Shown here one piece after another: positions 1 to 9,376 of a DNA stretch of 64,000 nucleotides (its first letter is position 1; every line of letters begins with the position of its first letter). The stretch is from NCBI RefSeq assembly GCF_021726515.1, contig NZ_JAKKCJ010000001.1, positions 868,001-932,000 on the forward strand. The letters are read 5' to 3'. The DNA comes from Vibrio sp. CK2-1. GTDB lineage: Bacteria; Pseudomonadota; Gammaproteobacteria; Enterobacterales; Vibrionaceae. The notes beneath the pieces were generated by a model. The model did no database searches. It had not been told where the DNA came from and saw nothing but the letters and a program-made list of their open reading frames with translations. Position numbers and translations under genes: made by a program.

Positions 1-565
1 GTTTGGTTTACAAGCCATCGCATCTAATTTTATTTCCGGCATTATCATTTTATTAGATCGTTCTATTTCGATTGGTGATTATATTGAATTAGAAGATGGG
101 CGTACTGGGATAGTGCGCGAATCGACGCTACGTTCAACCACACTGGAAACTTTTGATGGTAAAGACATCATGGTGCCCAATGAGAGGTTTGTGACCGAGA
201 GCTTTACCAACTGGACACATAAAAACCAAAAGCAGAGATATCGTGTCGATTTTTCTGTGGCTTACGATACGGACATCAGGAAACTGGTTGAAATTATTAA
301 GCAGACGGTTGCACAGCACGAGCAGGTAATTAGTGGCGAAGGCGTGCCGTTTGAAGAACAGCCAGATTGTGAAATTGATGGCTTTGGTGATTCTGGGGTA
401 AATATGTTCGTTGAGTTCTGGATGGAAGGGATTGATGATGGCAAAAACCGAGTGGGTGGGGATTTGTTACTCATGATCTTTGAAGCGATGCGCGAAAATG
501 GCTTTGTTATTCCGTTCCCGCAACGAGAGGTTAGAGTTTTACAGTCGGATAATCAGCCTAATTAA
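1..565 (+). CDS. MscS-family mechanosensitive channel, C-terminal part (5' truncated by window edge)
   Basis: The frame is open from base 2, well before the first internal Met, so the gene begins outside the window. The first codons read FGLQAIASNFISGIII, the pore-helix region typical of MscS channels, followed by DRSISIGDYIEL and a beta-rich middle domain with the VPNERF stretch. About 187 residues are visible and end at a TAA. The family forms inner-membrane heptameric channels that release solutes on hypo-osmotic shock. It could be the MscS domain of a longer MscK/MscM-type protein, because the N-terminus is not seen. It converges on the Hsp70 gene across a hairpin. Confidence 0.88.
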   Translation, partial: FGLQAIASNFISGIIILLDRSISIGDYIELEDGRTGIVRESTLRSTTLETFDGKDIMVPNERFVTESFTNWTHKNQKQRYRVDFSVAYDTDIRKLVEIIKQTVAQHEQVISGEGVPFEEQPDCEIDGFGDSGVNMFVEFWMEGIDDGKNRVGGDLLLMIFEAMRENGFVIPFPQREVRVLQSDNQPN

Positions 566-571
566 AATCAT

Positions 572-603
572 TAGGCCACTAGAAGTTAAGTTCAAGTGGC
601 CTA
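572..603 (-). terminator. Intrinsic terminator between the mscS-like gene and the Hsp70 gene
   Basis: Nine-base arms TAGGCCACT and AGTGGCCTA pair perfectly, with a further GAA/TTC pairing inside. On the minus strand the hairpin is followed by a T-rich stretch, so it best serves the leftward Hsp70 operon. It may also stop rightward transcription. Confidence 0.7.
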
Positions 604-626
604 CATCCCATCGGGTATACGTTGAA

Positions 627-3437
627 CTAATTCACCATCTGCAAACCGGCCGGGATAGAATCACCAAAGACTTTTTTCGATTCATCTTCGCTTAATGTTG
701 TTACTTCACTGACGAGTGTTATCCAAGTTGGCGTTGCTCGACTTGTGGTTAGTTTATCGATTATTTTCTCACGTATATCTTCACTAATATCGATACTGCG
801 ATCGCCAGTTTTTCGGCTCATCATCACCGCGGCAAAGCCAATCATCGGCTCTTGCTTCCAGTCCAAATCAAGCATTTTAAGTAGCCATTGATTGACTTGA
901 GCCACAGGCACAAGGTTGTGTTGGCTGCCATACATTTGGGTACGTGAAGCTAAGCGGCCTAGTGCCCACCAGTGTGCTTGTACATATTCGGGAGACTTTT
1001 GCGCACGGCTTAGATACCAATTAGAGAGTAAGATTTTATCTTCACTGTCTAAATGTTCTAGCGAGGCCGATAGACGAACCATGGCTTCATATCCATGCTC
1101 AGTCGCTTCTTTACCCGTTCCTTTGCCGCGATGTGCGCCGGGATGTAGGTATTTCGCAATATCGGCCAAAATGGTTTCTTGCTGCTCTTGGTTTAACCCA
1201 CCGGCAATCCGACGCCAGAAAATCCACCAATCGGACCAAGTTTGGTGCGAAGGAAATTGAATACCTTGCTGGTATAACGCCCATGTTTGTTCGCAGCGCC
1301 ATTCATCGGTGGGATCACCAAAGCCAGGGCGTAGAGCAAAACCGGCCAGACGTAGCCATTGCTTTTCATGCGCTTCCGAACGACGACGACGTTTTTTTCC
1401 TAAAGCAAACGTATCAAATAATTGGCGTAGGGTGGCAAAATCCCATTGTTCACGTTTACCAAGTTGCTTTTCGAGATCTTTGCTAAGCGTCTTAATTAAT
1501 TTGGCGTTGTCTGATTTTTTATTAGCAGAGTAGGCAGCTGAAATTAATTCTTTCGCTTGTTCTAGGCGAGGGTGAGTTTGGGCTTGCTCAAATTCTTCAT
1601 GTTTGCGGGTATCAAACTCGAGTAACCAACGTTGATTGTCATTTGTGGTGCTGACACATTCAATTTTTAAAGTGCCGACCTCGGTCAATTGGCAAGCGAG
1701 CATGACTTCAACGCGATCTTTCTGGTTCGCTTGCAAGTTCTCACGCGCTTGGCTGCCTTCTAATGTCGCAATATAAGGCGGCAGAGGCTTGAATGCAGCG
1801 CGCTCTAAGTTGGTTTGTACGTTGAGCAACAAACTATTTTGAGGAGGCGTTAAAGATCCACTAGCATCAATGAATTGCTCTTGGGTTGAGGTTAACAAAT
1901 CAATTTGAATCGGTTCGCCAAGAGTTAATAAAAACTGGCGGCCATTAAGACGAATTTCTTGGCCTGTGTTGGTACCTTTAGATAAAACGCACAAGGCTTT
2001 TGAAGCCGAGACATTCTTTTGTTTTAGATGTAAGAAGTATGAGCGAGCCGAACCGCCACCAATTTTAAGCTGCGCACCATGACGTGCTTTGGCATAAGCG
2101 ACAGCTCCGAAAGCGACCGATAAATCAGGACTAGGGTTATCAAGCAAGGTAATCGGAGAGCCATGCCACTGGCTGAGTAATTCAACCATGCGGTTTTCGA
2201 CCAATTCACTATTAAACACACCACCATTTAGTAATAGCCCGGTAGGTGTTTTGTCATCGGGAGAATGGTTTTGAATAAATTCTGCTAAATGACGGCTGAT
2301 CGCAGCATCCGCAGCATAAGGCAGACCAAACTCAACGACAGCGGTTTTCCGTTGCTGTGGCATTTCGTCTGGCTGCGTTAAAGGAAAGAAACCATCGATA
2401 ACGATTTGATGGATCTCTTTTTTAGTAATCGGTGCGCTTTTTGTTCCGCCAATCAAGCGAGAGCCACTGCCGAGTATGGAAATCTTGGCTTCTTCTGCCG
2501 CATCAGGACGCAATAAATCTTCTTTCACTTTACGTGTTTGTTGGATCAGTTTCATCAACGACGCTGCGTTCAGTTTTTTATTTTGATTTAAACGTTGTTC
2601 AGCCAGATGGGCGAGGGCTAAATCGATATTGTCGCCACCTAGCATAAGATGATCACCGACCCCAATACGGTTCAGTGTGAGTTGCTGTTCTTGATATTGG
2701 GCTTCAATTAAGCTCAAGTCGGTTGTGCCACCACCTACATCACAAACGAGTATCGAAGGGATATCTTGTAACTGTGTTGAAGCGGTGTCGATATGACGGC
2801 TATACCAGTCGTAGCAAACTGCCTGTGGCTCTTCCAATAAATGAATATGTTGTAGACCGGCTAATTGAGCAGCTTTTAAGGTAAGGTTGCGAGCGGTTTC
2901 ATCAAAGGATGCCGGGATGGTTACTACCACTTCTTGCTCTGTTAGCTTGTGGTTAGGATTATGATGATCCCAGCTTTGACGCATGTGATTTAAGTAACTG
3001 GCACTGGCAAGTAGTGGAGATACTTTTTCGACGTTATCTGAACCAGACCAAGGTAGGATTTCAGATTCACGATCAACCGCATTATGAGATAACCAACTTT
3101 TGGCGCTGGATACTTGGCGGCCTTCAATTTGCGCGCCTAATTCACGAGCCCACTCACCAATGATAACTTGCTCTAATTCACCTTCTACCGGTTGTAAATC
3201 CCAAGGCAGTGACATATCAGATGATTGAAATTGTCCTTGAGTAGGGTGAAAACGAAAAGAAGGAAGCAGCGGCTTACGTACAACTTCACCCGGGCCAACG
3301 AGCTGGTCGATATCGAAAATACTGACTTGGCTTTTGGTTAAATCATCCTGAATTTCACAGTAGGCAAGCACACTGTTGGTGGTGCCTAAATCAATTCCAA
3401 TTAGGTAACGGGCATTTGATTTGATTGGAGAATTCAT
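627..3437 (-). CDS. Large Hsp70-family protein with DUF3731-like C-terminal region
   Basis: This 936-residue protein has an N-terminal actin-like Hsp70 ATPase domain. Visible motifs are IGIDLGTTNSV (residues 13-23, phosphate 1), CDVGGGTTDLS (about 232-242, phosphate 2) and LLNGGVFNSEL (about 400, adenosine). Instead of a DnaK-type substrate domain and lid it continues into a long helical, Trp-rich region (about 640-900) with a KKRRRR patch, which resembles DUF3731. It is longer than DnaK (about 640 residues). The ATG has a good AGGAAAA ribosome site. It is the last gene of a leftward unit with a second Hsp70 and a DUF2760 protein. An Hsp70-type chaperone ATPase is likely; client and partner are unknown. 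Confidence 0.88.
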   Translation of the reverse strand: MNSPIKSNARYLIGIDLGTTNSVLAYCEIQDDLTKSQVSIFDIDQLVGPGEVVRKPLLPSFRFHPTQGQFQSSDMSLPWDLQPVEGELEQVIIGEWARELGAQIEGRQVSSAKSWLSHNAVDRESEILPWSGSDNVEKVSPLLASASYLNHMRQSWDHHNPNHKLTEQEVVVTIPASFDETARNLTLKAAQLAGLQHIHLLEEPQAVCYDWYSRHIDTASTQLQDIPSILVCDVGGGTTDLSLIEAQYQEQQLTLNRIGVGDHLMLGGDNIDLALAHLAEQRLNQNKKLNAASLMKLIQQTRKVKEDLLRPDAAEEAKISILGSGSRLIGGTKSAPITKKEIHQIVIDGFFPLTQPDEMPQQRKTAVVEFGLPYAADAAISRHLAEFIQNHSPDDKTPTGLLLNGGVFNSELVENRMVELLSQWHGSPITLLDNPSPDLSVAFGAVAYAKARHGAQLKIGGGSARSYFLHLKQKNVSASKALCVLSKGTNTGQEIRLNGRQFLLTLGEPIQIDLLTSTQEQFIDASGSLTPPQNSLLLNVQTNLERAAFKPLPPYIATLEGSQARENLQANQKDRVEVMLACQLTEVGTLKIECVSTTNDNQRWLLEFDTRKHEEFEQAQTHPRLEQAKELISAAYSANKKSDNAKLIKTLSKDLEKQLGKREQWDFATLRQLFDTFALGKKRRRRSEAHEKQWLRLAGFALRPGFGDPTDEWRCEQTWALYQQGIQFPSHQTWSDWWIFWRRIAGGLNQEQQETILADIAKYLHPGAHRGKGTGKEATEHGYEAMVRLSASLEHLDSEDKILLSNWYLSRAQKSPEYVQAHWWALGRLASRTQMYGSQHNLVPVAQVNQWLLKMLDLDWKQEPMIGFAAVMMSRKTGDRSIDISEDIREKIIDKLTTSRATPTWITLVSEVTTLSEDESKKVFGDSIPAGLQMVN

Positions 3438-3468
3438 GATGTTTTCCTAAAGCAAAATAAAAACAAAA

Positions 3469-3508
3469 GGGCACTGAATGAAAGAGTGATCTATTCGATT
3501 CAATGCCC
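3469..3508 (-). terminator. Hairpin between the two Hsp70 genes, possible attenuating terminator
   Basis: The arms GGGCACTGAAT and ATTCAATGCCC pair with one mismatch. On the minus strand the stem is followed by TTTTGTTTTT. It lies in the 105-bp gap after the 609-aa Hsp70 gene and before the 936-aa one, so it probably lowers expression of the downstream, larger Hsp70. Confidence 0.55.
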
Positions 3509-3542
3509 CTAGTTAGTGTTGAGTAGAGAGTGTAGTGATTCG

Positions 3543-5372
3543 TTATTGTTGACGAACGCTAAACTCAACAAGCCATTTTTGGCCATTATCTTTGGCGATG
3601 GCTTCAAGTTCTAAGGTGCCAATTTCAGTAATGGTTGCCGCTAAGTTAACCACAACCACTTCACCAATATTTCGGCCTTCTTTAGCATCCAGTGTAACTT
3701 GAATTTCAGGAAGCTCTTCGAGTTCTTCTGGTGCCCAATAATCCAAATGAGTACCGACTTCATCTTCGCGACGAGTTGTCGAACCATAGAACTGGAATTG
3801 AACAGGTTGACCAATCACTAAACCAAATTCTTGGCTAGAGAGTTCAACATGGCTGCCTTCTTCCATACCAAATGGCGCAACGCAGATCGCTTCCATTGGT
3901 GGTGCCATACCCGGAATGGCTGGCATCGCACTTTCAATACCCACATAGTAGCTGCTTGCGATACCACCGCGAATACGAACACCACTGTTATTGTTTTCCA
4001 TATTATGGCGAACAAAGCCGTAGTAACTCGCACCACGAGCGACAGCCAAATCAAGGTCGACACCCGTTAGCGCTTGTGTTTGGTCGTTATGATCTTGAGT
4101 TAACCAAGAATTGATAATGCCAAGCAGGCGTTCTGAAATAAGTTCAGATTTTAATACGCCACCATTAAATAACACTTTGGTAGGCTTAACAAAGCTCGAA
4201 CCATCTTGCTGACTTTGGCGAGATAAGAACGCAGCGATATGACGAGTAATACCCGCATCTTGCGCATAAGGTAGGCCAAGTTGGGTTAACGCACTGCGAG
4301 CCGATTGTACAGGATGCTCGTTGACGGCCACTTTCGGGAAGAAGCCTTCAAGGAGAGTTTGCTCGACATCTTGCTGAGTGAGTTCGGTTTTAAGCGTACT
4401 ACCTAGTAGTTTCGAACCGCGACTAGGAACTACGATCGGCACAGAAGTCAGTGTACGATCATCTAGCAACGCTTCTTTCGCGTCACGGCATAGGTGCGCC
4501 ATGGCTTGTACTTGCCAAGGTTGCAATTGTTTGCCTTGCTGAGCAAGATTCATTTTGAGGCGGTAGGCGAGTGCTAAGTCCATATTGTCACCGCCAAGCA
4601 AGATATGCTCACCAACGGCAATACGTTCTAAGGCAAGGTTGCCGTTTTGTTCAGTGACAGAAACTAACGATAAATCAGTGGTACCACCGCCGATATCAAC
4701 GACTAAAACTAGATCACCAAGTTCTACTTGCTCACGCCAAGCCGCGCTATTGCTGTCAATCCAGCTATAAAGTGCCGCTTGAGGCTCTTCCAGTAAGGTG
4801 ACATGTTGAAAACCCGCATTACGTGCCGCTTCTGCAGTTAATTCTTTCGCAGCAGGATCAAATGACGCTGGAATAGTAATGGTTACTTGCTGTTCACGTA
4901 ACGGAGCATCTTGATGTTGATGATCCCAAGCGGCCATTAAATGTTCTAGATAAAGCTGTGTGGCTTTCAATGGTGATACTTTTTGTACTTCGTCATCACT
5001 GCCTTGCGGTAGGAAAGCACTACGACGGTCAACGCCACCATGGCATAACCAGCTTTTGGCACTCGCCACTAAACGCATTGGGGTTTTATTGCCCATGTTG
5101 CGAGCAATACTACCCACGAGCGTATTGGTCGCGGAGCTTGTCCAAGGTAGGGCGTTCGTACCTGAAGCTATTTCACTTTCATGCGCTTGATATAAAAATG
5201 AAGGCAGTTGATTTAATGAGTCGACTTGGCCTTGCGAAATCAATTGTGGTACTGCAAAAACATTGACTTGTGGCTCATCTATTTGTTGTTCATCTCGGCC
5301 GATTGGGCAATACGACAAAACACAATGGGTAGTACCTAAGTCGATACCGATAAAATATTGACTAGTAGACAT
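3543..5372 (-). CDS. Hsp70-family protein, 609 aa
   Basis: Second Hsp70 of the unit. ATPase motifs are FIGIDLGTTHCV near the start, VDIGGGTTDLS near residue 225 and VLFNGGVLKSEL near residue 375. The C-terminal part is a short beta-rich segment and lacks the DUF3731-like helical tail of its neighbour. Its ATG shares one base with the stop codon of the upstream DUF2760 gene (TAATG), a sign of translational coupling. It is not DnaK, HscA or HscC by layout. It is probably an ATP-driven chaperone working with the membrane-anchored DUF2760 protein, but this is inferred from gene order only. Confidence 0.88.
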   Translation of the reverse strand: MSTSQYFIGIDLGTTHCVLSYCPIGRDEQQIDEPQVNVFAVPQLISQGQVDSLNQLPSFLYQAHESEIASGTNALPWTSSATNTLVGSIARNMGNKTPMRLVASAKSWLCHGGVDRRSAFLPQGSDDEVQKVSPLKATQLYLEHLMAAWDHQHQDAPLREQQVTITIPASFDPAAKELTAEAARNAGFQHVTLLEEPQAALYSWIDSNSAAWREQVELGDLVLVVDIGGGTTDLSLVSVTEQNGNLALERIAVGEHILLGGDNMDLALAYRLKMNLAQQGKQLQPWQVQAMAHLCRDAKEALLDDRTLTSVPIVVPSRGSKLLGSTLKTELTQQDVEQTLLEGFFPKVAVNEHPVQSARSALTQLGLPYAQDAGITRHIAAFLSRQSQQDGSSFVKPTKVLFNGGVLKSELISERLLGIINSWLTQDHNDQTQALTGVDLDLAVARGASYYGFVRHNMENNNSGVRIRGGIASSYYVGIESAMPAIPGMAPPMEAICVAPFGMEEGSHVELSSQEFGLVIGQPVQFQFYGSTTRREDEVGTHLDYWAPEELEELPEIQVTLDAKEGRNIGEVVVVNLAATITEIGTLELEAIAKDNGQKWLVEFSVRQQ

Positions 5373-5998
5373 TACAGCTCAACCTCTGCTGGTGCTAATA
5401 CCTTAGCATCGTAATTTTCAGATAACTTAGGTAGTGTGATGGTATCGGCTTTCCAACCTTTATGAATAAGCGTGCCAGTGAATGGTGCTTGACCTGATAC
5501 ATTTCCTGTTAAACGCACTTCTTGCGCATTAAAACCTTCTTCAATGGTAATGCGAGATTCTTCGTCTTCTGCGCGAATTTGGCTTAATTTGAAGTGATCC
5601 GCTAATACTTTCTGTCCACCGATATGAATCACGCGAGCCGCTGCGCCGACTTCTTCATCACTAAAGCCTGTTAGGTCTTCAGATAAGAAATCAATTAAAC
5701 GTGCTTCTTGCTGGAAAATAGACATCAATTGAAGTGCAGAATCAGTTGGCGCGCTTTTCAATTTAGACTCAACCTCAACAATTTTCTCAACCACTTTTTC
5801 TACTTCGACGACTTTTTCAACTTCAACGATTTTCTCAACTGGCTTTTCTACTTCAACAATTTTTTCGACAGGTTTCTCAACGATTTTTTCTACCGTTTTA
5901 GTTCGAAAGCTTAATAGAAGGAAAAGAATGGTTGTTGCAGCCAAAATGACATGGAATAAATCGATAGTGGTTGGGATTGCCGATAGGTCAAAAGTCAT
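5372..5998 (-). CDS. DUF2760-family membrane-anchored protein with VEK repeats
   Basis: 208 residues. An N-terminal transmembrane helix (about 14-31) is followed by a striking low-complexity spacer (about 34-78) of repeated VEKIVE/VEKVVE/VEKPVE units, then a globular domain rich in Glu and Gly (about 95-208) that I recognise as DUF2760. The topology suggests a cytoplasmic globular domain held off the inner membrane by a charged rod. It is the first gene of the Hsp70 unit and overlaps the next gene by one base. In my recollection DUF2760 genes often sit beside such Hsp70 genes. Function unknown; an Hsp70 membrane adaptor or co-chaperone is a guess. Confidence 0.8.
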   Translation of the reverse strand: MTFDLSAIPTTIDLFHVILAATTILFLLLSFRTKTVEKIVEKPVEKIVEVEKPVEKIVEVEKVVEVEKVVEKIVEVESKLKSAPTDSALQLMSIFQQEARLIDFLSEDLTGFSDEEVGAAARVIHIGGQKVLADHFKLSQIRAEDEESRITIEEGFNAQEVRLTGNVSGQAPFTGTLIHKGWKADTITLPKLSENYDAKVLAPAEVEL

Positions 5999-6345
5999 GA
6001 TTATTTTATCTCTTAGCTTTATTTGATTAGTTAATTCGGTTCTAAGTGATCATATTAGGGTGAAATTTGAATTCACAAGTGGCGGAGATCACTTACGCGC
6101 AATGTCAGATATTTTAACATAAGCTTGTTAAATTCCATTATAGAATCATGCTCACATCAAGACTGTTGATTATTCTTTGTGCTATCGAGACTGATTTAGC
6201 CTTACTGTTGTGGTTTTAAACGATAAAAATACAAGATAAACCAAGTGTAGTGGTTTAGTTGCTGGCAGTGTGAACGAATTGGGGTCGAGAATTTTCTGGA
6301 ACTTGGGTAGAATTCCAGACTTGATTTTTATGGGTAAAATGTAGC
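5999..6345. promoter_or_regulatory. Divergent promoter region with 8-bp inverted repeat
   Basis: This 347-bp gap separates the leftward Hsp70 unit from the rightward exonuclease gene. It holds an inverted repeat AAGTGATC (6044-6051) and GATCACTT (6087-6094) with a 35-bp spacer, just upstream of the DUF2760 start. No sigma-32 heat-shock promoter could be made out by eye. No ORF is supported here. Confidence 0.4.
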
Positions 6346-6876
6346 ATGAACTATAACAGAGTCGTCTGTTTCGATTTAGAAATGTGTTGCTGGAATGTCG
6401 ATGGTGTTGGCACGACCGGTGAAATTATTGAAGTGGGTTTAGCGGAGATTGACCTTAACAAAGGCGAGATCGTTAAGCGTGCTCAATATTACGTGCGACC
6501 TGAACATGATGAAATTTCTGCATTTTGCTTTGAGCTAACGGGTATTACGCCACGTAAAGTACAAAAACAAGGCCGCCCGTTAGAAGATGTTTTGAAATCT
6601 ATGATCAAAAACTTTGGTGGCCCGAATAAGATTTATGCTGCTTGGGGGCATGATGATGAGATTCTGCGAAAAGAGTGTCTGGAAAAAGGTTTAGAGTTTC
6701 CTTTTAAAGAGTTTTTGAATCTCGCGACGCTCTACCGTATTAAGTACCGACTCAAAGACAAAAGAATCGGTCATAAAGCCGCCCAAGAAAACTTGAATAT
6801 AGAATGGGAAGGGCGACAGCATTCAGGCTATGTGGATGCGTATAATTTAGCAAAATTAGCTCTGGCAATTTTATAG
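6346..6876 (+). CDS. DEDDh-type 3'-5' exonuclease (ERI-1/KapD-like)
   Basis: 176 residues. Exo I motif FDLEMCCW near residue 10 supplies the D and E metal ligands, and EIIEVGLAEID follows as in RNase T and DnaQ-like nucleases. A middle Asp lies in AAWGHDDEILR, and the Exo III block HSGYVDAYNLAKL near the C-terminus gives H and D of the DEDDh set. The full active site is present, so it should be a Mg-dependent 3'-5' exonuclease on RNA or DNA. Length and layout fit the small stand-alone ERI-1/KapD-like group, not DnaQ or RNase T. It stands alone and ends at a strong terminator. Confidence 0.85.
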   Translation: MNYNRVVCFDLEMCCWNVDGVGTTGEIIEVGLAEIDLNKGEIVKRAQYYVRPEHDEISAFCFELTGITPRKVQKQGRPLEDVLKSMIKNFGGPNKIYAAWGHDDEILRKECLEKGLEFPFKEFLNLATLYRIKYRLKDKRIGHKAAQENLNIEWEGRQHSGYVDAYNLAKLALAIL

Positions 6877-6933
6877 CCTGATCTCATTACGCCTTTGTGC
6901 TTACCAATATTGAAGCATAGATTTAAGTGACAA

Positions 6934-6968
6934 AAAGCCCGCTAGTTAGCATTGAACTAGCGGGCTTT
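6934..6968. terminator. Bidirectional intrinsic terminator (exonuclease / tcyP)
   Basis: A perfect 14-bp stem (AAAGCCCGCTAGTT with AACTAGCGGGCTTT) with a 7-nt loop sits between convergent genes. It has T-rich flanks on both strands. Confidence 0.9.
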
Positions 6969-7009
6969 GTTTATTTTATATTGTGATGAATTGCTTGTTG
7001 GAACGGGTA

Positions 7010-8386
7010 TTAAGCGTTAACTTCATCAAACTCTTTGTTGATTTCTTTCTTATCACCTAGTAGACGAGAGGTGATAGTACCTGCCGTCATCGCACCACTC
7101 ACATTAAGTGCGGTACGCGCCATATCGATTAATGGTTCAATCGAGATAAGTAAAGCTGCAATCGCTACAGGTAGTCCCATTGCTGGTAATACGATCAATG
7201 CTGCAAACGTTGCACCACCACCGACACCGGCAATACCAAATGAACTGATGGTAATGATCGCCACTAAAGACAGAATAAAGTTTATATCTAGTGGGTTAAT
7301 ACCAACCGTTGGCGCTACCATCACTGCCAGCATAGCAGGGTAGATACCAGCACAACCATTTTGACCAATCGTGGCACCAAAGGTTGCAGATAAGTTAGCA
7401 ATCGCTGGTGGCACTTTTAATTTAGTAATTTGCGCTTCTACGTTTAGCGGAATTGTCGCGGCTGAGCTGCGAGAAGTAAACGCAAACGTCAGTACCGGCC
7501 AGATACGTTTAAAGTACTCTTTAGGACTCACGCCAACCAAAGAAACCAATAGGCCATGCACAAAAAACATCAACAAGATCGCTACATAAGAAGCCACGAT
7601 AAAGCCAATCAAACTTAAAATGTCATTGAGGCTAGAAGTGGCAACTACTTTAGTCATTAGCGCGGCAATACCGTATGGCGTCAATGCAATGATCATTTTA
7701 ACCAGACGCATAACAATAGATTGAACCGCATCGACAAAGGTACGAATTGGTGATTCAAGTTCTTGTTTTTCTTTCATTACAAGACGAGATGCAATACCGA
7801 CCAAAATACCGAAGATAACGACTGCAATAATTGACGTTGAACGTGCGCCAGTTAAATCTGCAAACGGATTGGTTGGGATAAAGCTCACTAGCATTTGTGG
7901 AATCGTTAAGTCAGCAACGCTACCCATACGATTTTCTAATACGCTCATGCGAGCTGTTTCGCGTACGCCTGCTGATAAACCTTCCGCAGATAAACCAAAT
8001 AGGTGAGCAACGGTAATACCAATTAATGCCGAAATAGCCGTAGTGAAGAGCAGTACCGAAATGGTTAAACCACTAATCTTTCCAAGTGAGCCAGAGTTAT
8101 CGAGTTTCACAACCGCTGAAATCATTGAAATCAATACTAATGGCATGATCACCATTTTGAGTAGACCGACATAACCACTGCCGACAACATTAACCCAATC
8201 AAGAGTATTTTTGATGACAGGGTTACCTTCGCCATAAAAGACGTGGATCAGTAAACCGTACGCGCTTCCTAGCACTAGTCCTAATAAAACGAGGCGAGAT
8301 AAGGTGCTAGACTTTCTTTGTTGTTGAAATAAAAAGAAAAGGATGCACACAAATACCGCTAAGTTAGCGATAACCGCAAGTGACAT
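7010..8386 (-). CDS. tcyP: L-cystine:cation symporter TcyP (DAACS family)
   Basis: A polytopic inner-membrane carrier of the dicarboxylate/amino acid:cation symporter family. The segment around [19 protein letters not shown] and the SSAATIPLN re-entrant loop are typical of the YdjN/TcyP branch, which imports cystine. I use the internal ATG giving [11 protein letters not shown] because it aligns with the E. coli YdjN N-terminus and has an AAGGA ribosome site; an ORF extension of 20 residues upstream (to 8446) is unlikely. This gives 458 residues, close to the family length. A consensus CRP site lies about 90-100 bp upstream of this start. Substrate specificity is from family resemblance. Confidence 0.87.
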   Translation of the reverse strand: MSLAVIANLAVFVCILFFLFQQQRKSSTLSRLVLLGLVLGSAYGLLIHVFYGEGNPVIKNTLDWVNVVGSGYVGLLKMVIMPLVLISMISAVVKLDNSGSLGKISGLTISVLLFTTAISALIGITVAHLFGLSAEGLSAGVRETARMSVLENRMGSVADLTIPQMLVSFIPTNPFADLTGARSTSIIAVVIFGILVGIASRLVMKEKQELESPIRTFVDAVQSIVMRLVKMIIALTPYGIAALMTKVVATSSLNDILSLIGFIVASYVAILLMFFVHGLLVSLVGVSPKEYFKRIWPVLTFAFTSRSSAATIPLNVEAQITKLKVPPAIANLSATFGATIGQNGCAGIYPAMLAVMVAPTVGINPLDINFILSLVAIITISSFGIAGVGGGATFAALIVLPAMGLPVAIAALLISIEPLIDMARTALNVSGAMTAGTITSRLLGDKKEINKEFDEVNA

Positions 8387-8473
8387 AGTTAAATCCTTAA
8401 AGTGTGAAATAAAAAGTTGGATTACAAGTAATGACATTATTGTCACTATTTATATAACGGTAAATTTACACTG

Positions 8474-8489
8474 TGTGATGTGGTTCACA
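8474..8489 (-). promoter_or_regulatory. CRP-cAMP binding site upstream of tcyP
   Basis: TGTGA-N6-TCACA with exact consensus half-sites (TGTGATGTGGTTCACA) lies 88-103 bp before the tcyP start. The position fits catabolite activation of cystine uptake. The site is symmetric, so strand is assigned by target gene. Confidence 0.7.
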
Positions 8490-8558
8490 AAGCCAAATTA
8501 AGTATGTGATATGACGTTTTGTTATATAAAAAGAAAACGACCAGTAACAGCCCTGATG

Positions 8559-9194
8559 TTAATCAATCAAGGCTAACCAGATCCCAACACCAATCATCAA
8601 TGTACCTGCAATGCGGTTGAGAAACTTAACGTTATCTCCGCGGGTTAAAAACAAACGCAAGCTTTTGCCGCCGGTTGCATAGGCCATCATTGAAATGAAT
8701 TCGGTCATTAAAATAATGCTAATCAAGACAACCATTTGGTGGGGTACTGATTTATCGACATTAATAAATGGCGGCAAGAGTGAAATCATAAATGCCCAAC
8801 CTTTTGGATTGGCTATTGCAGTGATAAAGCCTTGGCTCATTAACTTTAGGCGATCGGTAGGCTGAGTAGATTGATCCAGATTCAGGGACATTTTGCCTTT
8901 ATTGAGCCACATATTGATACCAATCCAAATAAGGTAGGCACCACCAATCCATTTTAATGCTAAAAATAAACTAGGGTAGTTCAACATGATTGCTGCAACG
9001 CCAATCACCGCTAACGTTGCCACTAAGGCCACGCCCGCAAGTTCTCCAACCATCATCCAAAGCGTACGTTTAATTCCAACACTCATGCCCAATGTTAATG
9101 CTAGTGTCATGCACATTCCCGGTGTAATTGACACAAAGAAAAAGGTAGGAATAAAAGCGGATAAAAGTGCGTAATCGAGCATGATCGGGTCCAT
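8559..9194 (-). CDS. LysE/RhtB-family amino-acid exporter
   Basis: 211 residues with about six hydrophobic segments. The N-terminal FFFVSITPGMCMTLALTLG block is the LysE/RhtB signature (usually TPGPN; here TPGMC), and FITAIANPKGWAFM is the second conserved loop. Members export amino acids such as homoserine, threonine or lysine; substrate is not predictable here. A second ATG four residues in (9182) could be the true start. No operon partner on this strand. Confidence 0.85.
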   Translation of the reverse strand: MDPIMLDYALLSAFIPTFFFVSITPGMCMTLALTLGMSVGIKRTLWMMVGELAGVALVATLAVIGVAAIMLNYPSLFLALKWIGGAYLIWIGINMWLNKGKMSLNLDQSTQPTDRLKLMSQGFITAIANPKGWAFMISLLPPFINVDKSVPHQMVVLISIILMTEFISMMAYATGGKSLRLFLTRGDNVKFLNRIAGTLMIGVGIWLALID

Positions 9195-9376
9195 TTGAAA
9201 GGCAATTTTTTACTGTAATAGAATTCGCAAAAATAAGAAAGTGTTGAGTTAGTGAGCGAACAGCATGGTAGGCATAGTGAATTAAAGAAAATCAGTAACA
9301 TGCTAAGTACAAAATCAGTTTAATGCAGTAGAATAGTCAGCCTTATCGCTATTTTAAGTAATCAACTCATTTGGAT

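Noticed and set aside
916..1533. Rightward ORFs opposite the 936-aa Hsp70 gene
   Set aside because: Shadows of the Hsp70 reading frame, with Arg/Cys-rich text and no ribosome site.
5708..5914. 68-aa Phe/Asn-rich ORF opposite the DUF2760 gene
   Set aside because: It is the antisense reading of the VEK repeat region.
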